Positions 29,141 through 38,473 of a stretch of 64,000 nucleotides of DNA are shown one piece after another. The notes below the pieces were generated by a model. It had not been told where the DNA came from. It saw only the letters and a list, made by a program, of their open reading frames with translations, and made no database searches. Source of the DNA: an uncultured Sphingobacteriaceae bacterium (GTDB lineage Bacteria > Bacteroidota > Bacteroidia > Sphingobacteriales > Sphingobacteriaceae); contig CAMPKC010000004.1 in NCBI GenBank assembly GCA_946887045.1, forward strand, positions 1 through 64,000, written 5' to 3'. How positions within the stretch are numbered: position 1 is the stretch's first letter; each line of letters begins with the position of its first letter. The position numbers and the translations under genes were made by a program.

Positions 29141-29196
29141 GAAGAGCAATTATTTTAGTGGACGATTGAACAGAGGTTTTGACTTAAGGAATACAA

Positions 29197-29862
29197 TTAT
29201 TTCATTTCCCACAAGCGCCACCAGGGCGTTCCGGGAGATTCATGATGTTCATAATGATATCCGAAAAAGTAGCAACTCAGGAATGCGAGAATGTGGTTTT
29301 TGCTTTGTGAACGGGATTGATGAAGATTATTATGCACACCATGATGCGGCAACCATGTTCCGAAATAAAACAGTTGAACCGTGCTTAGCAGCGAGGGCAA
29401 TATCCAGAATAATAAAAGATTAGTTTCACTGAACCAGAGCTTAAGGATATTAAATGCTAAGGCCATAATTAAGATCTGCCAAACGGAAAGATACTCTTTC
29501 ATAAACTTAAAATACCAGGAAAAAAAATTTCCCTCATGATAGTCGGGATCTGATTCTGAATGAACATAGCGGTGATGTTCGTGATGCTTCTTTAATAATT
29601 TATTAAAGGGGAAAGCCGCGTATAAAGCGGTGCAAATCTGGCCGATAGCCAGGTTTAATTTGGATGATGAAGATACCGTTCCATGCATGGCATCGTGAGC
29701 GGTAATAAACAAGCCTGTAAACAAATGCATTTGCACAAGCATCATTAAATACGTTCCGGGATTTGACCAGGCAAAGTTCCAGTTTAAAAGAACGAAAAGA
29801 CTAGTCGCCCAGGCTGAAATTACAATCAAGGCTATAATAACACCTGCATTCGAATTTTTCAT
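29197..29862 (-). CDS. crtW: fatty-acid-desaturase superfamily, beta-carotene ketolase (CrtW)-like
   Basis: A 221-residue membrane di-iron enzyme with three His clusters: HDAMH (56-60), HHEHH (93-97) and HYEHH (about 203-207), plus the terminal PWWRLWEMK seen in CrtW proteins. It has several membrane helices. CrtW adds a keto group at C4 of the beta ring of a carotenoid. It is short for a CrtW, and other desaturases share the motifs, so the substrate is inferred from its neighbours (IspH, CruF-like, glycosyltransferase, acyltransferase). It lies 31 bases after ispH. Confidence 0.75.
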   Translation of the reverse strand: MKNSNAGVIIALIVISAWATSLFVLLNWNFAWSNPGTYLMMLVQMHLFTGLFITAHDAMHGTVSSSSKLNLAIGQICTALYAAFPFNKLLKKHHEHHRYVHSESDPDYHEGNFFSWYFKFMKEYLSVWQILIMALAFNILKLWFSETNLLLFWILPSLLSTVQLFYFGTWLPHHGVHNNLHQSRSQSKNHILAFLSCYFFGYHYEHHESPGTPWWRLWEMK

Positions 29863-29893
29863 AAACAGGTACTTTTAATTTAAAGGATTGGCG

Positions 29894-30742
29894 TTAATAA
29901 GCTTCTAAGGCACTTTTAACTTTCTCCATCAACCACATAGGTGTAGACGTAGCGCCGCATATCCCTATTTTTTCATCCGGATTAAACTGAATATCCCGAA
30001 GCTCGTCTTCCTGAGAAATGAAATATGTTTCGGCGTTATATTTCTTGCACACTTCAAACAACACCTTCCCATTTGATGATTTCTTACCTGAAACAAATAT
30101 CACCTTGTCAAAATTTTGAACGAACTTTTCGAGATCCTGGTACCGGTTAGAAACCTGACGACAAATGGTGTCATTAGCTTTAAGCTCATAACCGCGACTC
30201 AGCAATTCATCCTTAATCGCATAAAATTTGTCTGTGCTTTTGGTTGTTTGGCTGTAAAGAGTAATTTGCTGTGGCAGATCAACATTGTCAAGCTCGGCTA
30301 TATCCTGAAAAACGATTGCCTCGTTATTTGTTTGTCCTTGCAGGCCAATAACTTCGGCATGACCGTGTTTCCCGAAAATTAAAATCTTCTCTTTATCATC
30401 GTAAGAGTTCTTGATTCGGTTTTGCAATTTTAGCACAACCGGACATGAAGCATCAATTAGAATTATATTATTCTGTAAGGCAGTTCTGTAAGTTTCGGGT
30501 GCCTCGCCGTGTGCACGTATGAGCACTTTTTCGTTTTTAAGGTTTTTAAGATCTTCATGATTGATAATCCTCAGTCCTAATAATTTAAGACGTTCAACCT
30601 CTTCATCGTTATGAACTATATCGCCAAGGCAATATAAATATCCATCCTCTTCAAGTATTTCTTCGGCCATATCAATGGCGTAAACCACCCCAAAACAAAA
30701 GCCGGAATCCTTATCTATCGTTACCTTAAGGTTATAATCCAT
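29894..30742 (-). CDS. ispH: 4-hydroxy-3-methylbut-2-enyl diphosphate reductase
   Basis: A 282-residue Fe-S enzyme of the MEP isoprenoid pathway. The three cluster cysteines are Cys16 (GFCFGV), Cys100 (DASCPVV) and Cys194 (DTICRQV). Substrate residues H44, H78, H128, E130 and T167, and the SSNGK and GATSTP segments, are present. It supplies IPP and DMAPP. Its place inside a carotenoid-tail cluster is sensible. A TATTTTTG box at 30751-30758 is just 8 bases before its ATG, so it probably has a very short leader or none. Confidence 0.95.
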   Translation of the reverse strand: MDYNLKVTIDKDSGFCFGVVYAIDMAEEILEEDGYLYCLGDIVHNDEEVERLKLLGLRIINHEDLKNLKNEKVLIRAHGEAPETYRTALQNNIILIDASCPVVLKLQNRIKNSYDDKEKILIFGKHGHAEVIGLQGQTNNEAIVFQDIAELDNVDLPQQITLYSQTTKSTDKFYAIKDELLSRGYELKANDTICRQVSNRYQDLEKFVQNFDKVIFVSGKKSSNGKVLFEVCKKYNAETYFISQEDELRDIQFNPDEKIGICGATSTPMWLMEKVKSALEAY

Positions 30743-30750
30743 TACAGATA

Positions 30751-30758
30751 CAAAAATA
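30751..30758 (-). promoter_or_regulatory. -7 promoter element of ispH
   Basis: TATTTTTG on the minus strand, 8 bases before the ATG. If transcription starts at the usual distance, the mRNA has almost no leader. A CTTTAA stretch about 19 bases upstream may be the -33. Confidence 0.6.
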
Positions 30759-30770
30759 GCTAAAATGTTT

Positions 30771-31409
30771 TTAAAGCACCTTCATGTTAAGGGCGAAGAA
30801 GAACGCAAATTGCATTATAAACAGAACTATTGCAGCAAAATTACTTTTCCTGAATTGCATCAGATAAAAGAAACGGAGCATAAGAAATGAAAAAATGAAC
30901 CATCCTATATAATTCTGAAAAGGCACTTCAACGTCTTGCCAGCTCCAATAGTCGTACTTTATAGCTATTGGTTCAATCAGAACATCAAGGGTTGTTATTA
31001 AACAAGCACCAATTAATGCCATCATGATGTGATTGCGAACACCAAACTCCTTTACAACAATTCCGGTCGAGTAAATAACCAGAATCCAGTTCACTCCGAT
31101 AAGCAGAGGAATATCGGCAAGTTTTATCCCCAATGCTGATCCATAGGAATATTTCCCGAAAATGAGTCCGGTTTTTACTCCCACTAATTCAATTAAAAAA
31201 CCTGCCACAAACGCTGTGATTAAAAAAATCCAGAAGTATCTATTTCTATCCTCATGGCTAATAATCATGAGGACCAGCATGAGTAATAAATGAAAAGGGA
31301 TTAGCTTTTTAAAAATCCCGGAATACTCTGGCTGAGTGAACCCGTAATAGCCAACGGCGTAGAATAAAACTACCAAAAAAGCACAAACATGAACAGCGCT
31401 GATTTTCAT
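30771..31409 (-). CDS. cruF: carotenoid hydratase (CruF/DUF422)-like membrane protein
   Basis: A 212-residue protein with six or seven predicted membrane helices. The LVGVKTGLIFGKYSYG segment, then GVNWILVIYSTGIVVK and ATLDVLIEPIAIKYDYWSWQ-like sequence, are the CruF family signature. CruF adds water across the end of the psi end group to give a 1'-hydroxyl. Its 3' neighbour is ispH, and it overlaps the glycosyltransferase stop (ATGA, 4 bases). Confidence 0.8.
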   Translation of the reverse strand: MKISAVHVCAFLVVLFYAVGYYGFTQPEYSGIFKKLIPFHLLLMLVLMIISHEDRNRYFWIFLITAFVAGFLIELVGVKTGLIFGKYSYGSALGIKLADIPLLIGVNWILVIYSTGIVVKEFGVRNHIMMALIGACLITTLDVLIEPIAIKYDYWSWQDVEVPFQNYIGWFIFSFLMLRFFYLMQFRKSNFAAIVLFIMQFAFFFALNMKVL

Positions 31410-32497
31410 GATTCAATTATACGGCCTTTCCAATTGGTTTTTTTCGTAAGATATTTCTTTATTGACACAACGGATATTAAAACCAGCGACATCATTTGAA
31501 ATGGGTGCAACAAAATGTTTAAGAAAACATTTTGCCCGCTAGACAAGGAAATCATTATTCTTGTTAAAACGATTAAGGTTATCGCGAAAAACAACAAAGA
31601 ATAATTAAGATAGAGGGCAATAAAAACAGGGCCGACCATTACTAGAAGTAAATAACATACTAAACCTGCAATGTTGTAACTGAAACCAGCTAACAAATTT
31701 TTACTAAAACCATTCACCGCATCTGAGAAGCCATTATACATACGACATTTTATGTAAGCATTTGACAGCAACGATTCCCCTCTATATTGATATGCCTTTA
31801 CCAGTTTCATTATTTCAATATCCTCTACAACTTTATCCTTTACCTGGGCATGCCATTGATGGGCATGATATGAGACGGAATCGAACAACATAAATTGACC
31901 ACTGGCTGCAGCCAACTTTGGGTTGCCCGACAATCGAACCAATCTGAGTGGAAGTGAGTTCAACAAGAGAAAATGCATTAAAGGAACCACCAAACGTTCT
32001 CCGACGGTAAGCATGATCTGATTAGTGAACAAGCTTAAAAGAGCGAGTTTTCCCTGTCTCATCCGGTGAACAGCATTATTAATAAGACCGTCGTATATAA
32101 TTTCATCGGCATCTAAGAAAAGCAAATACCTGCCTTTTGCAATCGAAGCTAATTGATGACATGCAAAGTTTTTCCCCAGCCAGCCATCATTAAGTTCCTG
32201 ACCTCTAATTACCTTGAACCTTGGGTCTTCTCTGCAGAATGCTTCACAAAGATTGAATGTATTATCAGACGAATTATCATCTAACACCAGAACCTCCATG
32301 TTTGAATAATCCTGATTTTTTATTGAAGTTAAAAGGGTGATGATATTATCCTCTTCATTTCTCGCAGGGATAAGAATTGACACTAAGTCACTGTGCCTTA
32401 GCGGAGATGAGGGCAGTTTAGGATTTGAAATAAAGTTAAAGAGAGTAATTGCAAACCTGATAATCAGAAAGAAAAAAACTATATAAAATATCAGCAT
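31406..32497 (-). CDS. glycosyltransferase family 2, carotenoid-glycoside type
   Basis: A 363-residue protein with an N-terminal membrane helix, a GT2 domain (SILIPARNEEDNI, VLDDNSSDNTF, the metal-binding FLDADE), and several C-terminal membrane helices. The family includes CrtQ/CruC-like enzymes that attach glucose to a carotenoid hydroxyl. Overlap of 4 bases with the CruF-like gene, which would make that hydroxyl, supports this. The sugar and acceptor are inferred. Confidence 0.75.
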   Translation of the reverse strand: MLIFYIVFFFLIIRFAITLFNFISNPKLPSSPLRHSDLVSILIPARNEEDNIITLLTSIKNQDYSNMEVLVLDDNSSDNTFNLCEAFCREDPRFKVIRGQELNDGWLGKNFACHQLASIAKGRYLLFLDADEIIYDGLINNAVHRMRQGKLALLSLFTNQIMLTVGERLVVPLMHFLLLNSLPLRLVRLSGNPKLAAASGQFMLFDSVSYHAHQWHAQVKDKVVEDIEIMKLVKAYQYRGESLLSNAYIKCRMYNGFSDAVNGFSKNLLAGFSYNIAGLVCYLLLVMVGPVFIALYLNYSLLFFAITLIVLTRIMISLSSGQNVFLNILLHPFQMMSLVLISVVSIKKYLTKKTNWKGRIIES

Positions 32498-32555
32498 CTG
32501 CTATCAAATAAATTTCGAAACTACAAAACCTGAGAACAAACAAGCATGACCTTAA

Positions 32556-33218
32556 TCAGACCATAATCCGTCCTTGCTTCCGTCGCGAGGCTTCATAATG
32601 TTTGTTATAAGCTGCTCTGATTAAATCAAAATCGGTTAGCTCAGCACTGTCCCAGGATTGAAGATAACACGATATGGAAGGTTTTCGTTTGTCAAAATAA
32701 TCAACGAAGGAAGCTGAAAAAATGTATTGGAATTTTCCGCCGGAAGAATTTACAATATTCATTAAGCCCTTTTGAAATTGTATATCATTTACATGGTTCG
32801 AATAAAGCTTTCCTTGCGGGAATATTAAAACCAGATTAGTTGTATCATCCAATAATTTACCGGCATGCTCCAACGACTTAATCAGGCTTCTAGAATTTTT
32901 CTTTACCGGAAAAGCCCCCAAATGTTTCAGAAATGAAACTTTTCGATAATTGTCGTCCGAAACCATTACATGAAAGTTCTTTTTGAAGAACAGTTTATTC
33001 AACTGAAACATCAGAAATCCATCCCACCAGGAAAAATGGTTAGAGAGTAGTAGAACAGACCGGGACTCATCCATAGTAATCTTATTATACGAAAAAGCAG
33101 CAAAATCTTTATGGATTATTGTTTTAATATACCACGAGAAGAATGCAGCAATAAGATTCCTAAACATGTATAAACCAGCTGAAATAAAATTAAAATTCCG
33201 AAATCCGCCCAGATTCAC
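32556..33218 (-). CDS. lysophospholipid/carotenoid-glycoside acyltransferase (PlsC-like)
   Basis: A 220-residue acyltransferase. The block I motif is NHFSWWDGF (NHx4D), the block III motif is FPQGK with Gln in place of the usual Glu. It may acylate the glucosylated carotenoid, as CruD does, or a lysophospholipid; its position between the glycosyltransferase and RluA genes is compatible with the former. The start is a GTG at 33218; an ATG at 33167 (MFRNLIA) is an equal alternative. Confidence 0.7.
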   Translation of the reverse strand: MNLGGFRNFNFISAGLYMFRNLIAAFFSWYIKTIIHKDFAAFSYNKITMDESRSVLLLSNHFSWWDGFLMFQLNKLFFKKNFHVMVSDDNYRKVSFLKHLGAFPVKKNSRSLIKSLEHAGKLLDDTTNLVLIFPQGKLYSNHVNDIQFQKGLMNIVNSSGGKFQYIFSASFVDYFDKRKPSISCYLQSWDSAELTDFDLIRAAYNKHYEASRRKQGRIMV

Positions 33219-33230
33219 CTTTGCAGGATC

Positions 33231-33947
33231 TTAACCAAAAACTTCGAACTTCTCCCAAAATCCGTCCTTTGGTAAGGGGGCTGAAATATCTACAGGTTCC
33301 TTTTTTACGGGATGAATGAATTGCAATCTCTTTGCGTGGAGACATATACTTTTTTTCAAACTCCCCCGGGGATACCCGTATTTATTATCCCCAACGATGG
33401 GGCAGTCTAAAGTAGATAACTGCACCCTGATTTGATGTGGTCGGCCAGTAATTGGATCTACTTCGATAAGATAATAGCCATTTAATTCACCGATTAGCTT
33501 GTAGTTTAATTCAGAACGTAAACTTCCTGCCACTTCTTTATCATGGGCTTTGGTAACATTCTTTTGCGGATTTTTAACCAGCCAGTGCACCAGGTTTCCA
33601 CTTTCGGGAACGGGTCTTTTACGAACTACAGCCCAATACGTTTTATGCATCTCCCGACCTTTAAACATGGCATTGACCCGGTCGAGGGCCTTGCTTGTTT
33701 TTGCAAACAAAATGACACCACTTACCGGCCTGTCCAAACGATGAACTACACCAAGAAATGCACCATTCGGTTTATTATATTTTTTTGCCAGATATTTTTT
33801 AACCTTCTCGTCCAAAGATTCGTCACCTGTATCATCCACCTGCACAATATCACCGGCACGCTTATTTACGGCTATTAAGTGGTTATCTTCATAAAGAATA
33901 TCCTTGTCGGTTATATCTAAACTTGTATAACGAAATTCTTGTCTCAT
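33231..33947 (-). CDS. RluA family pseudouridine synthase
   Basis: A 238-residue protein with the catalytic VHRLDRPVSG (Asp72) and the RPHQIRVQLS motif near residue 165. It has no S4 domain. It isomerises uridine to pseudouridine in rRNA or tRNA; the exact site is unclear. Its end is 12 bases from the acyltransferase start, so the two are likely in one transcript with panB upstream (9 bases). Confidence 0.9.
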   Translation of the reverse strand: MRQEFRYTSLDITDKDILYEDNHLIAVNKRAGDIVQVDDTGDESLDEKVKKYLAKKYNKPNGAFLGVVHRLDRPVSGVILFAKTSKALDRVNAMFKGREMHKTYWAVVRKRPVPESGNLVHWLVKNPQKNVTKAHDKEVAGSLRSELNYKLIGELNGYYLIEVDPITGRPHQIRVQLSTLDCPIVGDNKYGYPRGSLKKSICLHAKRLQFIHPVKKEPVDISAPLPKDGFWEKFEVFG

Positions 33948-33956
33948 AGGTGAATG

Positions 33957-34772
33957 CTAATACTGTTCTTTTTCACTCGGGAAATCATTGCTTTTCACAT
34001 CTGTAATATAAGACTTAACGGCACCGTTCATCAATTCATATAAATTAAGGTACTGACGAAGAAACCTTGGCCGAAAACCTTTATTTAAGCCCATCATGTC
34101 ATGAACCACTAATACCTGGCCATCACAATGTGCCCCGGCACCGATACCAATAGTTGGAACACGTACCGAATCAGTCACTTCCGCAGCTAAAACCGCAGGA
34201 ATTTTTTCAAGTACGACCGCAAAGCAGCCACCTTCCTGTAAAACCAATATATCTTCCTTAAGCTTTTGGGCCTCTGCTTCTTCCTTTGCTCGTACAGAAT
34301 AGGTTCCAAATTTATAGATCGATTGAGGAGTTAAACCCAAATGTCCCATTACCGGGATACCGGCAGCTATAATACGCTCTATCGATTCTTTAATCTCAAT
34401 CCCGCCCTCTAATTTTACAGCATGCGCTCCTGATTCTTTCATAATCCGGATTGCAGAATTAAGAGCTTCTTTAGAGTTTCCCTGGTAAGATCCAAAAGGC
34501 AAATCGACAACAATTAAAGCTCTGCTTGCGGCACGCACCACAGAAGCTGCGTGATAAATCATTTGATCTAAAGTAATGGGCAAAGTAGTCTCGTGACCTG
34601 CCATTACATTCGAGGCTGAATCGCCCACCAGAATTACGTCAATACCTGCTTCATCAACAATTTTCGCCATCGAAAAATCATAGGAAGTCAGCATAGCGAT
34701 CTTCTCACCTCGCATTTTCATTTCCTGAAGAGTATGAGTTGTGATGCGTTTTATCTCTTTGTTTACAGACAT
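33957..34772 (-). CDS. panB: 3-methyl-2-oxobutanoate hydroxymethyltransferase
   Basis: A 271-residue TIM-barrel enzyme of pantothenate synthesis. [20 protein letters not shown] carries the Mg-binding Asp, KLEGG and [16 protein letters not shown] are the core motifs, and [14 protein letters not shown] is the C-terminal signature. It converts ketoisovalerate to ketopantoate with methylene-THF. The ATG at 34772 was chosen over a TTG seven codons upstream. Confidence 0.95.
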   Translation of the reverse strand: MSVNKEIKRITTHTLQEMKMRGEKIAMLTSYDFSMAKIVDEAGIDVILVGDSASNVMAGHETTLPITLDQMIYHAASVVRAASRALIVVDLPFGSYQGNSKEALNSAIRIMKESGAHAVKLEGGIEIKESIERIIAAGIPVMGHLGLTPQSIYKFGTYSVRAKEEAEAQKLKEDILVLQEGGCFAVVLEKIPAVLAAEVTDSVRVPTIGIGAGAHCDGQVLVVHDMMGLNKGFRPRFLRQYLNLYELMNGAVKSYITDVKSNDFPSEKEQY

Positions 34773-34790
34773 GTTAGTAGTTCTACAAGT

Positions 34791-34798
34791 CAAAGGTA
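34791..34798 (-). promoter_or_regulatory. -7 promoter element of panB
   Basis: TACCTTTG on the minus strand, 18 bases before the panB ATG. It is a perfect TAnnTTTG match, with a T-rich -33 zone upstream. Confidence 0.65.
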
Positions 34799-34859
34799 GA
34801 AAGTAAAATTTAAACAGAAGTTTTTTTCGCTTTTATCATAAAAAATCTGATAAATTTTG

Positions 34860-34867
34860 TACTTTTG
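34860..34867 (+). promoter_or_regulatory. -7 promoter element of carA
   Basis: TACTTTTG is a perfect TAnnTTTG box. Transcription from here would give a leader of about 160 bases before carA. Confidence 0.65.
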
Positions 34868-34900
34868 TCCCCCGTGAAATTTGAAGTAAACTGCTTCAGC

Positions 34901-34934
34901 CTGTTGCCCCCAGCAGCCGGAAAATTCTTCCGGG
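34901..34934 (+). promoter_or_regulatory. structured leader upstream of carA, candidate attenuator
   Basis: Two adjacent hairpins: CTGTTG/CAGCAG with a CCCC loop (34901-34916), and CCGGAA/TTCCGG with a 5-base loop (34917-34933). About 10 bases later come seven T's, then eight more after one A. CTGCT at 34891-34895 could pair with AGCAG at 34912-34916 and open the first stem. This resembles an attenuation leader, but no pyrimidine-sensing motif was recognised. Confidence 0.4.
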
Positions 34935-35033
34935 AATCCTCGATTTTTTTATTTTTTTACCTCGAAATCAATTCATTTTCACGCAACATCTATAAATCAG
35001 TAGAACAACAACATTTAAACAACATAAATTAAA

Positions 35034-36140
35034 ATGACATATTACACCAAATTACCTGCTGTATTATTACTTGAAGATGGAACCGTGTATCATGGTAAAG
35101 CTGCAGGAAAAATTGGCACTACTACTGGCGAAATTTGTTTTAATACCGGCATGACCGGCTACCAGGAAGTATTTACTGATCCTTCATATTTTGGTCAGAT
35201 AATGGTCACCACCAATGCCCATATTGGAAATTATGGTGTTCATGATGAAGAGATTGAATCGGGTGCTATCAAAATAGCAGGCCTCGTTTGTAAGAACTTT
35301 AACATTGCTTTCAGCAGAAAGCAGTCTGATAAATCCATTCAGGATTATTTTCAGGAAGAAAATATTGTAGGAATTTCGGATGTGGACACACGTTCTCTGG
35401 TTCGACACATCAGAGATAAGGGCGCTATGAATGCCATTATTTCTTCTGAAATTCTGGATATTGAAGAATTGAAAGCAAAGCTGGCCCAGGTTCCTTCAAT
35501 GGCCGGACTAGAGCTTTCTTCCCAAGTTTCTACAAAAGAACCTTATTACTATGGTAATGAACATAGCAAGCATCGTGTAGCGGTTCTTGACTTGGGTGTA
35601 AAGAAAAATATTCTTAGAAACTTCGACCACAGGGATGTTTACTTAAAGGTATTTCCTGCAAAAACATCTTTCGAAGAAATGGAGAAATGGGGTGCAAATG
35701 GTTATTTTATTTCCAATGGCCCCGGCGATCCTTCAGCAATGCCCTACGCCGTAGAAACTGTTAAAAAAGCTTTGGCTGCAGACAAACCCCTTTTTGGGAT
35801 TTGCCTTGGCCATCAATTATTGGCTCTAGCCAATGGCATCGGAACAATGAAGATGTTCAATGGTCACCGCGGATTAAATCATCCTGTAAAGAATATTATT
35901 ATCGACCATTGTGAAGTAACATCTCAAAACCACGGTTTCGGAGTTGTTCCTGAGGATGTGAGAAATTCTGATAAAGTAGAAATCACTCACATAAATCTGA
36001 ATGACAATTCTATAGAAGGAATTCGGGTGAAAAATAAAAAAGCATTTTCAGTGCAATATCACCCTGAATCTTCGCCTGGTCCGCACGATTCACGTTATCT
36101 GTTTGATCAGTTTGTGGACTCCATAGAGAATAAAAATTAA
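35034..36140 (+). CDS. carA: carbamoyl-phosphate synthase small subunit
   Basis: A 368-residue glutamine-hydrolysing subunit. The N-terminal half is the CPSase_sm domain (GEICFNTGMTGYQEVFTDPSY); the C-terminal half is the class I amidotransferase with catalytic Cys in GICLGHQ and the His/Glu of YHPESSPGPHDS. It provides ammonia to CarB for pyrimidine and arginine synthesis. carB is not in the window. A long structured leader precedes it, and a terminator follows at once. Confidence 0.95.
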   Translation: MTYYTKLPAVLLLEDGTVYHGKAAGKIGTTTGEICFNTGMTGYQEVFTDPSYFGQIMVTTNAHIGNYGVHDEEIESGAIKIAGLVCKNFNIAFSRKQSDKSIQDYFQEENIVGISDVDTRSLVRHIRDKGAMNAIISSEILDIEELKAKLAQVPSMAGLELSSQVSTKEPYYYGNEHSKHRVAVLDLGVKKNILRNFDHRDVYLKVFPAKTSFEEMEKWGANGYFISNGPGDPSAMPYAVETVKKALAADKPLFGICLGHQLLALANGIGTMKMFNGHRGLNHPVKNIIIDHCEVTSQNHGFGVVPEDVRNSDKVEITHINLNDNSIEGIRVKNKKAFSVQYHPESSPGPHDSRYLFDQFVDSIENKN

Positions 36141-36145
36141 TATTT

Positions 36146-36180
36146 AATACCGCTGATGTTAACATATCAGCGGTATTTTT
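36146..36180 (+). terminator. rho-independent terminator of carA
   Basis: A 12-bp perfect stem (36146-36157 with 36166-36177), loop of 8 bases, followed by T's. Confidence 0.9.
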
Positions 36181-36226
36181 ATTTAAGTATTTGACAAATG
36201 TTATGTTGCAAACAGATTGAAAATAC

Positions 36227-36234
36227 TATTTTTG
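36227..36234 (+). promoter_or_regulatory. -7 promoter element of eno
   Basis: TATTTTTG is a perfect -7 box; TTG at 36206-36208 is a plausible -33 (18-base spacing). Start of transcription is expected around 36241. Confidence 0.65.
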
Positions 36235-36244
36235 ACAACACTTC

Positions 36245-36273
36245 ATTCTTAGTGTCCTTTTTACACTAAGAAT
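36245..36273 (+). other. 11-bp stem-loop in the eno 5' leader
   Basis: ATTCTTAGTGT (36245-36255) pairs perfectly with ACACTAAGAAT (36263-36273) around a CCTTTTT loop. It is close to the expected transcript 5' end and about 30 bases before the eno ATG. It may protect the mRNA from 5' decay or be an operator. Confidence 0.6.
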
Positions 36274-36289
36274 AATATTAATGATATAA

Positions 36290-37600
<1,311 letters not shown>

Positions 37601-37622
37601 TCTAGCGTTCAGTAGCATTCAT

Positions 37623-37649
37623 CAAAAGACCCGCACGTCGGGTCTTTTG
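37623..37649 (+). terminator. rho-independent terminator of eno
   Basis: An 11-bp perfect stem (37623-37633 with 37639-37649) around a CACGT loop. The 3' arm ends in TTTTG; the T run is short but the stem is strong. Confidence 0.85.
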
Positions 37650-37674
37650 CATTTTGAAACCTCCCTAATCTTTT

Positions 37675-37682
37675 TATATTTG
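37675..37682 (+). promoter_or_regulatory. promoter of the DivIC-like gene, nearly leaderless
   Basis: TATATTTG with TTTG at 37653-37656, an 18-base spacing, is the best full promoter in the window. The ATG lies 7 bases after the box, so the mRNA probably starts at or within a base or two of the start codon. Confidence 0.75.
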
Positions 37683-37689
37683 TACACCA

Positions 37690-37992
37690 ATGAGAAGAAT
37701 TGTAGGATTATTCAGCCATAAATACTTTTTAGTCAGCACCTGCTTTTTAGTGTGGATGTTATTTTTCGACCGCAACGATCTTCTCTCTCAATATGAATAC
37801 CGCACGCAGCTAAACAAGTTTAAAGAGGAAAAAGCATTTTATATCGCGCAGATTGAACAGGTTAAAACAGACCTGGACGAACTCACCACCAATAGAGAGC
37901 GTTTAGAAAAGTTCGCCCGGGAAAAATATCTGATGAAAAAAGAGAATGAAGATGTCTATGTAATAATTCGGGAAAAGTCTTCTGCAGACTAA
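37690..37992 (+). CDS. septum formation initiator family protein (FtsB/DivIC-like)
   Basis: A 100-residue bitopic protein with a short cytoplasmic N-terminus, one membrane helix (about 10-28) and a periplasmic coiled coil (YEYRTQLNKFKEEKAFYIAQIEQ), then ERLEKFAREKYLMKKENEDVYVI, the DivIC signature. It likely forms the FtsL/FtsB-type divisome bridge. It is followed 31 bases later by a secreted protein gene. Confidence 0.9.
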   Translation: MRRIVGLFSHKYFLVSTCFLVWMLFFDRNDLLSQYEYRTQLNKFKEEKAFYIAQIEQVKTDLDELTTNRERLEKFAREKYLMKKENEDVYVIIREKSSAD

Positions 37993-38023
37993 TCCATTTT
38001 TCAAAACCTTCTATTATTTTATA

Positions 38024-38473
38024 TTGAAATTTCGCTCTTATACTCTTGGACTTTTAGGATTGACATTAATTTTAACATCCGCAACGGGAGTTCACACCCA
38101 AACGGAAAGCATCCGAAGTTTAGGCAGCACCATAACAAGTCCGGAAGTTCCAAATAGTGTAACGTTCCGCTTTGTCGGTGAAATTATAGGGCATTCGTAT
38201 ATAAAAATCAGCCTTGAGTCTATACCTGAGATAAAAAACAAACAGGAGCTTGTGCATTTAAAGGGAACATGGTACGAAGCAATAAGCGGCAGCGAATATA
38301 GTGTGATAGGAAGTTATAACGCCAAAACGCTGACCTGGAAATTAAACTGCTTCGACAAACGCAACTCACGCGCTTCAGTATTTGTGGGTAAAGAAAGTGA
38401 AGAAGGTGATATAACCGGCAAGTGGACCAAAAACAAAACCGTTCGTAACTTCTATCTTAAAAAGACGGATTAA
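38024..38473 (+). CDS. secreted hypothetical protein, TTG start
   Basis: A 149-residue protein with a signal peptide (about 1-25, KFRSYTLGLLGLTLILTSATG). The mature part is beta-rich with regularly spaced aromatic residues (VTFRFVGEI, HLKGTWYEA, LTWKLNCF), perhaps a lipocalin-like or immunoglobulin-like fold; I do not recognise it. The TTG at 38024 is the only in-frame start that keeps the signal peptide. Its end overlaps the BatA-like gene on the other strand by 4 bases. Confidence 0.6.
   Translation: MKFRSYTLGLLGLTLILTSATGVHTQTESIRSLGSTITSPEVPNSVTFRFVGEIIGHSYIKISLESIPEIKNKQELVHLKGTWYEAISGSEYSVIGSYNAKTLTWKLNCFDKRNSRASVFVGKESEEGDITGKWTKNKTVRNFYLKKTD

Noticed and set aside
29197..29862. A plain fatty-acid desaturase
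   Set aside because: Possible by motif, but the His pattern, C-terminal PWW-type end and carotenoid neighbours favour CrtW-like; kept with reduced confidence.
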